From the IMG/VR virus record IMGVR_UViG_3300027712_000951, positions 1-40,623 of that record: 40,623 bases of DNA, one strand, 5' to 3'. Both the position numbers and the translations under genes were made by a program. The notes beneath the pieces were generated by a model. The model did not search any database. It saw only the letters and a list, made by a program, of their open reading frames with translations, and was not told the origin of the DNA. The stretch comes from a virus. Shown here piece by piece: positions 33,701 to 40,163 of the stretch (position 1 is the stretch's first letter; every line of letters begins with the position of its first letter).

Positions 33701-34797
33701 ACTGCGCGATTGATATCTGCATTAAAAACAACTCGATTACCTTGCTCTAATAATACTCCATCAACATAATAGCCTGCTGAATTTTCTACAATACTAAATG
33801 CATCAAGTGTAGTATTATCAATAAGATCAATATTTTCTATACCCTTAGAACCAAAGTTGAATAATTTTAAATCAGCTTTAAATTCAATGATGGGACGCTT
33901 GGCTCTGTTATCTGCAGGATAATATGGTTGCTGTCCATTAGCTAATGCAGTAGCCTTAATAACATCAGCATGAACCCAACGATTATACTGTGACCATGGA
34001 TTTACATCTTGGCTAGCACGATTAATTGTGATATAATCAGGATCAATTGGTAGACGTTCAGAATTATCAAATGGATACGAATCAAACGGTTGCGTATCAA
34101 AATAATCATTAAAAACAGAAGAAATATTTGATGTACCAGTTAAAACATTATAACTTACTAATTTAATAGCAGTGCCAACACCTTCAACAAAATATTCATT
34201 ACCTAAATATGATTCTGGAACTGTTGATCCACCAAAACGTATTTTCATTCCGTTAGATAGATGTACTCCAGAAACTGAAGTATAAGTGGGATAACCTAAA
34301 ATATCATTAACATCGACAACATCATATGTATCAGTAGCAGTATCCAATTTACCTGTTATTAAAATTGTATCAGGACCATTAACAAGCCAATAGTATTCTT
34401 GATAATTTACTAACTTATCCCAATCAATATGCGGGTTGTAAGAATAAAATTTAGTACGGAATAGTCTATCAAGATTATTGCCGATGCCGCCTTGGGCAGT
34501 AATTTCATTGGTTAAGTCGTCGAGCGCAATAACATCATTAACTGCACCTAGGGTATCTTTAATTACTAATGCAGGATTTAACTGATATGCGCGACGCAAA
34601 GGTAAAGATTCTGGAATATAAAAATCATCGGCAGCAACATAGGTAGGAGTTAACTTAGATCCAATATATCCGTCAATTCGTTCCAATTGAGGTGGTTGTA
34701 TTAACTGATCAAGAGTGCTTGATAAAAATTTTGAATTTTTATCAGTTCTTAAAAACTCAGGTAATAAATTAACTGACTTAATAACTTTATTTGCCAT
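21718..34797 (-). CDS. Giant baseplate-region structural protein with seven FG-GAP repeats
   Basis: A single uninterrupted 4359-residue frame, about one third of the window. It lies just downstream of gp6 and a 416-residue wedge-region protein, where T4 has gp7 and gp8, so it is probably a baseplate or tail-tip protein of the giant kind seen in aquatic T4-like phages. The N-terminus (NLLPEFLRTDKNSKFLSSTLDQ) begins a region containing DKLVNYQEYYWLVNGPD. Residues about 1975-2420 hold seven FG-GAP-type units, for example GWSIS..VVVGAPG, FGYSV..FAGAPA, FGSSI..LLVGAP and GYAIS..IAIGAPG, each ending in a G-x-V-x-V/I-Y strand: an apparent seven-bladed propeller. GxGYxxxPxVxI units occur near residues 2822, 3180 and 3225. 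Start: GCGGAAAATAAA precedes the ATG. No frameshift is seen. Confidence 0.85.
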   Translation of the reverse strand: MANKVIKSVNLLPEFLRTDKNSKFLSSTLDQLIQPPQLERIDGYIGSKLTPTYVAADDFYIPESLPLRRAYQLNPALVIKDTLGAVNDVIALDDLTNEITAQGGIGNNLDRLFRTKFYSYNPHIDWDKLVNYQEYYWLVNGPDTILITGKLDTATDTYDVVDVNDILGYPTYTSVSGVHLSNGMKIRFGGSTVPESYLGNEYFVEGVGTAIKLVSYNVLTGTSNISSVFNDYFDTQPFDSYPFDNSERLPIDPDYITINRASQDVNPWSQYNRWVHADVIKATALANGQQPYYPADNRAKRPIIEFKADLKLFNFGSKGIENIDLIDNTTLDAFSIVENSAGYYVDGVLLEQGNRVVFNADINRAVRGKIYQVDYVNIDNSLKLTLVLVDTPVELSSTGVNLGKTHAGTNWWFNGDTWQFAQQRTTINQAPLFDLFDNHGYSYSDKSQHLSNFTGNKIFGYDIGTGVNDAVLGFPLKYKNSVGVGSYLFKNYFSSETISLVINNQETKISTAITYCKFNNGTFANVWETARNYQIPILQFQTTVGSTSTVELIAIDNPTTADVLLDVFVNNSAIFDYTITKTSGKFLINFATPLANASNVLLKIRTTATPNANGYYESPLGLTNNPLNGPITSLTLSELTDQLHSIVDKTTRFTGKFPGSSNLRDLSNAGSLGNRLIANAIPMSFASVFVGKKEHSVIDAIVKAGDQYNQFKMAFLKRISEINDQTDPATDLDIVLTELNVNKDLLSPYYLSDMIAYGSDKTSRDWIVTDSRNVVYPLVSEFDSTVLSTRSVLVYLNGNQLVLNRDYEFDVVDAAVKILVQLTPGDKLVVNDYYSTLGSFVPPTPSKLGLYPKYQPSIYLDNTYINPVNVIQGHDGSITIAYNDFRDDIILEFEKRVYNNIKAQYQSDLFNVNSIFSGAFRASEYSEDEINKILSGDFLKWAGFYGIDYTLNNFLDENNARTWNYQNGFSAALAESATGSWRAIFKRFYDTDRPDTHPWEMLGITNKPTWWEKTYGVAPYTAGNGLLWGDLERGLNRSTGKIDPLYARPGLFEIIPVTDTGELVDITTLITNYTTFGRRQPWKFGDHGPAETAWRRSSYWPFAVQRLLALAKPAEYAALMYDPSRISKNIVGQWAYGSNHVFLNPKDSVIHGNNNALTSGYSVYVSEIGRQRTSNYIQELSQDLTYLDFNLFHKVGGFVSKDKLQIVIDAIDPTSTSPGSLLPQEDYDLILNTSNPIKSSAISGIIVQKDNGKFVVKGYDRLHPYFTVYEPIRNTNTAAITVGGISESYVTWTSGTTGGATGLSSADTTTASSASTGKFYQAGQIVANGNNFYRVKTSHQSGSTFNLVYFQLLPGLPTVGGATVQTAIKFNAIEKQIPYGTEYTTVQEVYDLIIGYGKWLESQGFIFDEYNSDLSAAIDWNFTGKEFLYWTTQNWAPNSIITLSPFAGQIKYQLANSVVDSIFDSFYEYNILQANGTPMPHTNLNVNRQDGVCTIETVNSTDGIYFAMLHSVQKEHAMVFKNTTMFNDTIYDIETGYRQYRMKLVGFRTSNWDGDYFSPGFVYDTAQISEWKKYSDYRIGEVVRFSGNYYSANQRITAASKFDFTQWDVLGKKPVAGLLPNFDYKINQFEDFYSLDIDNFDSAQQKMAQHLIGYTPRVYLNNIFTNPIAQYKFYQGFIKEKGTKNSITKLAKASLYNLQGELTFTEEWAFRIGQYGSYQTYQELEVPLIEGTFVDNPQIVKFVDVRGVPAPNDLIYYSDATERIITPTDYVPTATFATTDDNFAFTTAGYVRLDDVTATAYNQNSLLDIANNGSINQGDVIWLGFKQDGDWDVLRYVNSSAKVIQVVVSNPGVELTFTTDTAHNLYDGEIVSITQFDSTVDGIYVVKYIPSLNSFTVASTLQAVPTTAPVSPAQMFKFESARYDSFDTLPPDSNLLQQPIGTKFWVNNDGSGKWVVYKKTKNYSSNTRTSSISTTDQKLGWSISNRSGANIVVVGAPGNYEYNNYGGVFVYNNTDNRFKFKYTLNHNVNYQTPGTPTEFGYSVVYDDHQFANSGFGLIFAGAPAASNVKGSGDIGSVRYSIGAEMPSMLVEEGLVKISGIDAVANDEDFHTFVLLSPNPSSYERFGSSIFVERNVDEKLLLVGAPQTLTTGTGAVYYYTVDSRATTNVYYPISPTSIDNVVNVTSVNTLTSQVSLTQGSQWGYAISGSDDADIIAIGAPGYSNNTGLVQVYSRTTWLKTITSPYGRNSRFGEAVTVSPNRDYLFISAPNIRNNDQSYGRVAIYKIVNSVITFVLDIANPMPNSAMKFGSSISINTAADVLAISALGTNSRIPTTFDQTDGAAYFDADATNFYGEVTGSGTVYVYSRKFDRFVLSEELTPPLTVSGTTYGNSTAINSNTIFVGAPAIANSAITSGFYKFTTNTTSSFTTLRQQDSVVAVDTVQKVMLIDSFNEEIVEYLDVIDPLKGKIAGIAEQELKYKTAFDPAVYSIGIASTVNDTSTSWMDDHLGELWWDLSSVKYQWYEQGELSFRKNNWGQLFPGATIDVYEWVGSEYLPSEWSSRADTAAGLTEGISGQPKFGNDTVVSVKQVYSSITGAFTNYYYYWVKNKVTVPSVKNRRISSYQVASIIANPTSYGLKYISVISKDAILLSNIKSMLVADRLHINIATDEINNVIPKHTEWLLMQEGSAESRPNTLLEKKLIDSLIGHDSFGNLVPDVSLTSRTRYGIGIRPQQTLFKNRLEALRTLVEFTNGVLIKNQITGNYNFANLNKQELIPDQYSHAYDQIVEDNEGLAIIDARQFVLPALSCKVQNGKIHSVSIDNPGFGYKIAPTVAVVSDVVSTAKISTKIDEQGRIISATIDDAGDNFPDNQSPELQVRPYTVIVLADNLYNNKWTIFVYDTVNKSWMRYRTQKFNTTMYWKYQDWSSSTYNQYVDYAATIDDVYQLNTLELTTGQYVKVKNGGDGRYIVLERAANGITGTFGNQYDIVYSERGTIQILDSIWNFPANDYGFDYLNSYDQTLFDQTPDLELQYILSALKKDLFINELKINWNLFFFKAVKYALSEQKLLDWAFKTSFINVKNLAGNLDQRAIYKLQNSEYFENYVNEVKPYHTSIRTFTTDYSTLESSRSYTTDFDLPSVYNKSTGIFDTVETNGALLDRHPWKSWADNNSSIIGSISVGQAGAGYTSIPAVTITAAQGDLGAGATAIAYINSGKVVSIEVTKAGSGYKTAPTVTITGGGATTVATAYAQLFNGKVRTNKIGMKFDRTTRNDQIGDRSVTDTFICNGADNKFVLNWLAEPDKFKIQVFLDKSAVLRSDYTIEYYTGMYNGYNKKFNRIYFLNFDPAVDQVLEVTYIKSTELLNATERILSYYSPTSGMPGKDLAQLMTGIEYPNTVINGLPLGYNNSLDVGYIPTGSFAWTDAVSYYTTAKIANTATAGISTVMLTTTTGLTVGQYANITGSTINKFSTSSDVVITEINTETRNVTFSSTLSSTVYPGYSIEFWNYNADNNAIDSVIEGGTWNTSTRVNALGINPEDVTIDGDIFLSAASSYAPEELVPGYVTESVGINVYTKNSQGAPIVFAGYTNIIAGTTSTGKLSIVPPSSNNIVVTFNNLQFNYSTTTNFTAVNQFAINWETNEIIIPPQPITGKLGYTILSIGGGRPDTEAGVVDFAIITVNGTNFAQVESLSDYRSIKSAYVTVNGITISPVTTSTDYGYMLTYANSKNHRAAVNVYNLLPGTNTVQAWFFNNDYKYFNEITEEIISIDSSNQYYTLSKFPGKKEPWVAQSIVEVTSNGIRTRLIPPIITYYDTVGPAIQTFAIDTHKSHPAGTFNSSQVRVYINGYQLVSDYDYTVNSEQGTVTIVDNMLSNKNAIAIVGRPINPETNGSIGFDYDINSSSATPLIIIDPNAGDTYKVITYTDHDGMMMRTEKFDGNPSKRYKISRPVLNDNYVWVTVNRIPLTGKIDYNILDDQVTVEFSDQYHHTSDDVIVITSISSEKLASTILGYRIFNDIFDRTHFKRLSKQDTTYLTTPLHFTDTEIQVADARALTPPLISKKIPGVVIIDGERIEFFKVTGNILSQLRRSTLGTAPSFYSDINTRVIDQSPEQTIPFKENIYRQTHITKSTTNTYIINKTPNILNTGTQHQITNNGITLSIAAVAAPVDYFVENKLISDITIPAVDQVLVYYGGRLLRKTGIYQQDTTISYDSLECNIVGNIATVKLLPYTTTIGTAYVVTSTNQVWVYTKSIEADAINGYVYRGLTYSPPEFTIDIATQALTLNIAQGIQDNVKLVIIKKEVKKSKVWNDGGVQSLMDSTTLPARFLQQKPAELPDNYYYGGNLLLTDVSGTSFTDSTGQPLQGF

Positions 34798-34798
34798 T

Positions 34799-36049
34799 TT
34801 ATTTTCCGCTGGTGTTCACTATTGAGTTTGTGTTTAATTGAGAAGCAGTTATTGCATCAATTATTTCTATATCTGATGTTGTTGTGCCGTTGATAAAAAT
34901 TTCGTTGCTCATACATGCAATCTCATACAAACTTCCAAAATTATTTGCTGTTTTAGGAACTATAACAAAGTTTGTTATATCCGGAGTCATTGTGTTCATT
35001 ACATAGGTTGACAATTCGCTAAAATAAAAAGATTGTCCAAATGACCAATTTTCTAAAGAAAAGAATTGCTGTATGGAATTTAATATTCTTGTTTTTAATT
35101 CATTATCGCTAACAGGTCTGGTAGAATTTTTTACAGCCTTAAATGTTGCTTGTAAATTAATATTTGCCTTGCTGCCAAATAATGCTTTGTATTTAACCGG
35201 TTGAAAAACCATCTCATCGCTTATTGTTTTGATGGATTCTAGTACACTGGAAAAATTTTGTTCTAGACTTTGACTAGTTGGAGCAAGCGGTTCTGCGCCA
35301 GCGCCCGATAATAACCAAGTCCTATATTCAGTATCGTAAGATGCTGTTAGCAAGTATATATCAATGATATTGCTCTTGCTTGGATCAATTCTTCTATCTT
35401 CACTACTGTTATGTATGTAATGAAATTTTAATCCACTTCTACCCGGGTAGGCAAAATAATTAGGTTCATAAATCCAAGGTTCAGTTGAATTGGCCACAGC
35501 GGTAGAATAACTCTTTATTACATTATAAGAAGAGTCATAAAAATAATATAAATCACCATTTTTGGGAGTTTCTATTACATCAGCTGGGGTCGGAGCAGTA
35601 TAAAATTCAGCACTATCAACTAGTTTATATCTTAAACCATCGGATAACTTTTCAAAATATACAAATTTATCTTTAAAATCAGTATTAGGATTCTTGCTAC
35701 TTGGTACCACAATATTGTTAAATGCATCTGGATCATCAATCTGTCCAGAATTATTGTAATCGTAAAAACTTACCTTGACTTTTTTAGGTTCAGAATAGCC
35801 GTCAGATTCAACAACTGGACTATCAATTTGCCAACGATAATCTTTGCCTAGACTAACGGATGTTGATGTATTTGAGGTGTTTATAGATAGAACTGCAATT
35901 TGATCTTTGACAACTGTATCAGTAACAAAGTCGTAGTTGATAGAATTTGCATCAATAAAAAATGAAGTTTCTTTATCACTTTCAAAAATGTAGTCAGTGA
36001 TCCTATATCGCACTTTATATCCTGTACCAGTCCAAATAAAAGCTACCAA
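34799..36049 (-). CDS. Baseplate-region protein of unknown identity
   Basis: A 416-residue protein between gp6 and the giant structural protein. It overlaps the gp6 stop by seven bases and ends one base before the next start, so it belongs to the baseplate operon. The sequence begins MVAFIWTGTGYKVRYRITDYIFESDKETSFFIDANSINYDFVTDT; the C-terminus (NELKTRILNSIQQFFSLENWSFGQSFYFSELSTYVMNTMTPDITNFVIVP) looks like the terminal domain of baseplate J/gp6-type wedge proteins. Position alone would make it a gp7 or gp8 counterpart, but I see no direct similarity to T4 gp8, so the symbol is left empty. Confidence 0.68.
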   Translation of the reverse strand: MVAFIWTGTGYKVRYRITDYIFESDKETSFFIDANSINYDFVTDTVVKDQIAVLSINTSNTSTSVSLGKDYRWQIDSPVVESDGYSEPKKVKVSFYDYNNSGQIDDPDAFNNIVVPSSKNPNTDFKDKFVYFEKLSDGLRYKLVDSAEFYTAPTPADVIETPKNGDLYYFYDSSYNVIKSYSTAVANSTEPWIYEPNYFAYPGRSGLKFHYIHNSSEDRRIDPSKSNIIDIYLLTASYDTEYRTWLLSGAGAEPLAPTSQSLEQNFSSVLESIKTISDEMVFQPVKYKALFGSKANINLQATFKAVKNSTRPVSDNELKTRILNSIQQFFSLENWSFGQSFYFSELSTYVMNTMTPDITNFVIVPKTANNFGSLYEIACMSNEIFINGTTTSDIEIIDAITASQLNTNSIVNTSGK

Positions 36050-38220
36050 CCAGCTGGCATCCTTATGGCATTGACCACATCACTTTGATTTCCTAAACTA
36101 AAAGGACTGAGTAAATCAATGTTGGTGTTGGAAATAATAGTCCAATTGCGTGTTCTAACATTAACCGTTAGGCCAAAAGTTTGTTGCGTTAGGCAAAGAT
36201 TGGCTAATTCATTTTCAAAAGAATATACAAAGGTATCTACAAACTTAGGAATAATTTCTACAGGTTTTGCATCCGTTGGCACTATATTACTTAGAATGAC
36301 CGGGCCAGTACCATCATCCAATGTGCCCTTGCCCGAATTGGAACCGTCACCAATAACTTTTATTACCTTGATCCAAATATAGTCTACTGTATTGGTACTT
36401 TTTTTAGAAACAATTTTGCCAGTAGAAGTAAAATATTGCCCAGTAGGAGGCACAAACTTAATTAACGATCCTGGTAACACATATTTTAATCCAGTAGTAT
36501 CGGCAGTACCAACTGTGGTAGGAATTTCAGATTCGAGACCAATTGCTGGAATTTTAAAATAACCTCTGCATTGGCCGGATGTTATATTCACATTGGTCCA
36601 AGTTACTCCGGTAGTTGAAAGATCCGGTCTAGGATATTGATCAAGATAAAAAGATCTCAATTCAGGAGAAGCAATGATAGGAGATAATTGTTGTTTGATT
36701 GCTGCAAAAATTTCATTACGATTTGCAAATTCAAAATCAAAACTTTGCTCGTGTAAATTTTTATATAGGAATCCGTCAGCAGCAAAGATATTGGTCTTAC
36801 TGTATTTTCCACTAACATCACTTAGATCAAAATATTTGCTAAGTCCACTAGAAACTCTATTCACGCTTTTAACTTTGAGAATATCATTGCCAATGGTCAA
36901 TGGTGCAATATTATAATCCTCACCAGTGACCATTCTATTCTGCACATAAAATGCCTGCGGTGCTTTGTTTTGTATACTGGCGTTGGACTCAGGTCCTGAA
37001 CTGTTATTTACGGTATATTGTAATCCCATGGTCAGAGTCAAGGTATGACTTTGACCTGACTTATTGTAATATGGAATTTCAACAACAATACCGCTCATTT
37101 GTGAAGGTTTGATTGTATACGTCAATCCATTACTCTGTCTATAGAACAACTTGAATTGCCCTTTAGGCAAGTTTCCAAAAGATCCATCAGCAAAATTTAA
37201 ATCAATTTGATCTCTATCTCTAGATGTTATGCTGTATATATTTCGATCACTATTGGTAATACTGTTATAGATAATATTATTACCAACAAGATCAGATACC
37301 TTGGTCCACTCTGTAGTATATGTCCCGTCAACAGCCAGTTGCCATAACCAAACATCAGTATCATTAATACTATCAGTGTTAACACCAATAATTTCATTGG
37401 GTACTGGAGCATCTACTGTGAAACTGGAAACTCCCAATGTTCCTTGACGGAAGTGTGTAAAGAATCCAGTGTTGGCGCTGCCTGATCCTTGATTATCATT
37501 TTTATAAATTAAACTAAATGTGCTAGTAGGTCTAGGTGTTTCCTCATAAACTACAGTTTTACCAGAAAATGTTGCAGGAACAATTTCAAAAGACATTGCT
37601 GTGCCGCCAATGTTTTTAGAGAAACTATAAATTGGCACATCTTTATTGGCGCTGTTGATTCTATATTGTTCTGTAAGTATCCCATCAATGTTTTTTCGAT
37701 CGTAGGGTTTGCCAAATGCGTAACTGCCAGACATGGAAGAATTCATTACTGTAATAAATTGTTGATACCAATTTGAATTTGTAGGATCATTCCAGGCAAT
37801 TGATGTACCAGAAAGATTTATTCCATTGCTGTCAATTACTGAATCTGTAGTGGATACTGCTGTAACTTTTAAGAAGCCAGCAGCAGGTGTATTTCTCTTT
37901 GGTGAATAACTGATCAACTGAGCTAGACGTAAAATACTATCACGGCGTTGAGCAGTTTCCAAGAAGTTTTCACGGGCATTCAAGTCAATACGGAAACTTA
38001 GATTTTGACCCAAATAGGCAATTAAGTCAATTAGGGCAATGTATTCACTGCTTTCAATAAAATCATTAAAATCTTCAGGATAGTTTTCTTGAAGATATGT
38101 GATCATTGTACGACGAAGAGTTTCAAAATCGTAGCTTTTGAAATCTGCGTTTCTAAAAGATTGGTATACTTTTTTCCAGTCTTCGGATACTAGTAATTTG
38201 TTATTAGTTGATGGAATCAT
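36043..38220 (-). CDS. 6: Baseplate wedge protein gp6 (baseplate J family)
   Basis: A 725-residue wedge protein, near the size of T4 gp6 (660). The start DWKKVYQSFRNADFKSYDFETLRRTMITYLQENYPEDFNDFIESSEYIALIDLIAYLGQNLSFRIDLNARENFLETAQRRDSILRLA is highly characteristic of T4-type gp6. The C-terminal half has a baseplate-J-like region (YNIAPLTIGNDILKVKSVNRVSSG). gp6 joins wedges into the inner ring that changes shape on sheath contraction. It lies downstream of gp25, as in T4. The 48-base gap upstream carries a late-promoter-like box. Confidence 0.9.
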   Translation of the reverse strand: MIPSTNNKLLVSEDWKKVYQSFRNADFKSYDFETLRRTMITYLQENYPEDFNDFIESSEYIALIDLIAYLGQNLSFRIDLNARENFLETAQRRDSILRLAQLISYSPKRNTPAAGFLKVTAVSTTDSVIDSNGINLSGTSIAWNDPTNSNWYQQFITVMNSSMSGSYAFGKPYDRKNIDGILTEQYRINSANKDVPIYSFSKNIGGTAMSFEIVPATFSGKTVVYEETPRPTSTFSLIYKNDNQGSGSANTGFFTHFRQGTLGVSSFTVDAPVPNEIIGVNTDSINDTDVWLWQLAVDGTYTTEWTKVSDLVGNNIIYNSITNSDRNIYSITSRDRDQIDLNFADGSFGNLPKGQFKLFYRQSNGLTYTIKPSQMSGIVVEIPYYNKSGQSHTLTLTMGLQYTVNNSSGPESNASIQNKAPQAFYVQNRMVTGEDYNIAPLTIGNDILKVKSVNRVSSGLSKYFDLSDVSGKYSKTNIFAADGFLYKNLHEQSFDFEFANRNEIFAAIKQQLSPIIASPELRSFYLDQYPRPDLSTTGVTWTNVNITSGQCRGYFKIPAIGLESEIPTTVGTADTTGLKYVLPGSLIKFVPPTGQYFTSTGKIVSKKSTNTVDYIWIKVIKVIGDGSNSGKGTLDDGTGPVILSNIVPTDAKPVEIIPKFVDTFVYSFENELANLCLTQQTFGLTVNVRTRNWTIISNTNIDLLSPFSLGNQSDVVNAIRMPAGW

Positions 38221-38240
38221 GATTTTATTGTTCTATACCG

Positions 38241-38248
38241 TATTTATT
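38241..38248 (-). promoter_or_regulatory. T4-late-type promoter box before gp6
   Basis: On the minus strand AATAAATA lies 20 bases before the gp6 ATG, one base from the T4 late consensus TATAAATA. The 48-base gap is the largest in the minus-strand operon, which makes it the best place for an internal late promoter. No Shine-Dalgarno sequence is evident before gp6. Confidence 0.45.
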
Positions 38249-38268
38249 GTATTAATAAAGTGCGTATA

Positions 38269-38706
38269 TTATTGTATGCTTAGGCCAGTTTTTTGATCAA
38301 ACGCCAACCTCATTGACGAGGATTGATCTGTACCTTTTATTTGTAACGTTAATTCCAGCAGATATCCGCTAGGATATTCATTTAAATTCATTTGAATTGG
38401 AACCACCCTGGGATCAAAGTTGCAAATTTTAGTAATATCTGCAACTAATAATTCTTTAACTTGTTCAGTCATTGGTTCCATTATTAGGTCCCAAATGATA
38501 CTGCCAAACTCAGGATTCATTACCCGTTGACCTTTTTTAGTATTGAAGTGATTTAAGATATCTTGTTTGATAAGATCAAAGTCATACAATTGAGTTCCAG
38601 TGTTGGTATTATCAACTGTGCTAAATCCTTTGTAAAAGTGACTTTGCTGAGCAGCCTGCTTGTATACTGTGTTGGCATTGTCAATTTCAATATTCTTATA
38701 TGGCAT
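38269..38706 (-). CDS. 25: Baseplate wedge protein gp25 (lysozyme-like fold)
   Basis: A 145-residue protein, close to T4 gp25 (132). The hallmark segment KKGQRVMNPEFGSIIWDLIMEPMTEQVKELLVADI (about residues 57-91) belongs to the gp25/TssE family, which starts sheath assembly on the baseplate in phages and type VI secretion systems. The order gp5-gp25-gp6 on one strand is close to T4-like aquatic phages. AGAAATTT precedes the start and it lies 11 bases after the upstream gene. Confidence 0.93.
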   Translation of the reverse strand: MPYKNIEIDNANTVYKQAAQQSHFYKGFSTVDNTNTGTQLYDFDLIKQDILNHFNTKKGQRVMNPEFGSIIWDLIMEPMTEQVKELLVADITKICNFDPRVVPIQMNLNEYPSGYLLELTLQIKGTDQSSSMRLAFDQKTGLSIQ

Positions 38707-38717
38707 AAATTTCTCAA

Positions 38718-40163
38718 TTATTTAGGTGTATTAAACTGTTTTGGATTTATGCTTTCGTGATGATCCCAAGGTTCATGTGTAGGAACACGCTGCATAATAC
38801 TATTTATAGCATCAGTTTTATAGAAATTTCCGTTGCTCCAGCCTGCATTTTTATTACGATTGGGCAATGAGAATGTGGGTAATGGATCAGCTTCCACTGC
38901 TGCTGCGGCTCGGGCTGCACTGGGACCATTCATATGTATTTGTCCCGCAGTTTCATAATGATTTCCTGCGCTCTTTATGTTAGTAGATCCGCCAGCTGTA
39001 AATTTATTACTGCCGGTGGTATTGAGATTAAAGTCGGCAAGAGTAGCAATTTTAATATCAGATCCCACTTTGTGATCGTATTTGCCGTTAAAAGAAACTT
39101 TTCCATCTTTGCCAACAATGAGATTATAATTGTCCGTTATGTTGACATTCATAGTTGCCCCAGATTTTATGTTTATATTACGGCCAGCTTCTAAATTTAT
39201 ATCTTGGTCAGCACGAAAATTGAAATCACGTTCAGTATGTATACTGACAGAATCTTCTGCGTAGATATCTATTTTGCCATTGCTGGTTAATTCAATCCAA
39301 GCAGATCCTTTGCTGTTGGCAATGTAGATCAAGTCTTGACTATTATGCATCAGAATTTGATGACCAGTTCTTGTCCTGATTCTAATCAATTCATTTTCGC
39401 CATTAATATCACCATCATCCATTACAAATGAACTACCACCTAATCTACTTACAGGAACACGACGCTTACTATGATCAGGACCAATATATCCAATTTCTTT
39501 GCGAGGTGCGTTGACACTGGTATCTAAAGGGCCCGGTGTGCTTATACCAAAAACTCCACTGGGCACTTCTCGCCTGGCCGAACTAGATGTTACACCTCGA
39601 ACAGTATCTAATAATAATCCCTGAGATAATAATCTATCAGCAAATGGGTGTATTGGTTTGGTAAAAGAATTTATATTGGTATTATTTCCTGTTTGACTTT
39701 TCTTATGAAATTCTGCTACGGGCAATAATTCTGTTCCATATTTTTGTCTTTGTTCACTAGTCAATGATGTATGTTTGCTGGCAGCAATACCTGGCATCAT
39801 GTGATTTTGAAACTTGTCTTGAACGCAGCCAAACCAATATCCTTGATTGGGATCACCATCAACAAATATGACCATAACGGTGGTACCGATGTCAGGCGGA
39901 ACCATCCACATGCCATAAGACTTTTGCACATCATTAAAATCATTACTGTTGTTACCTTCATGTCTTACAGAAGTGGCTCCGTAGAATGGACTAAGATATT
40001 TTACAGGATAGGTATCAGATTTTCTATGTACTGAGTTAGGAATGCCGCGTACCAATGCAACTTCTACACCGCCCATATAAGTAGTATCCAAGTGATTGGT
40101 TATTTCTGCAAGATAAGGTCCGGGGGAAGGTAATCGACCAGGCGTTCTTTGTTCAATAGGCAT
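38718..40163 (-). CDS. 5: Central spike / baseplate hub protein gp5-like (VgrG-type OB fold and beta-helix)
   Basis: A 481-residue protein. Residues about 14-130 form an OB-like domain (GPYLAEITNHLDTTYMGGVEVALVRG ... YGMWMVPPDIGTTVMVIFVDGDPNQGYWFGCV), as in gp5 and VgrG. Residues about 255-425 are a regular beta-helix: GHQILMHNSQDLIYIANSKGSAWIEL, SVSIHTERDFNFRADQDINLEAGRNINIKSG, which makes the membrane-piercing needle. There is no clear lysozyme domain between them, unlike T4 gp5, so cell-wall digestion must come from elsewhere. The stop of the upstream gene directly abuts its ATG. Confidence 0.87.
   Translation of the reverse strand: MPIEQRTPGRLPSPGPYLAEITNHLDTTYMGGVEVALVRGIPNSVHRKSDTYPVKYLSPFYGATSVRHEGNNSNDFNDVQKSYGMWMVPPDIGTTVMVIFVDGDPNQGYWFGCVQDKFQNHMMPGIAASKHTSLTSEQRQKYGTELLPVAEFHKKSQTGNNTNINSFTKPIHPFADRLLSQGLLLDTVRGVTSSSARREVPSGVFGISTPGPLDTSVNAPRKEIGYIGPDHSKRRVPVSRLGGSSFVMDDGDINGENELIRIRTRTGHQILMHNSQDLIYIANSKGSAWIELTSNGKIDIYAEDSVSIHTERDFNFRADQDINLEAGRNINIKSGATMNVNITDNYNLIVGKDGKVSFNGKYDHKVGSDIKIATLADFNLNTTGSNKFTAGGSTNIKSAGNHYETAGQIHMNGPSAARAAAAVEADPLPTFSLPNRNKNAGWSNGNFYKTDAINSIMQRVPTHEPWDHHESINPKQFNTPK

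Noticed and set aside
34799-36049. Assignment as T4 gp8
   Set aside because: The position fits, but I could not see sequence resemblance to T4 gp8, so it is left as an unknown baseplate-region protein.
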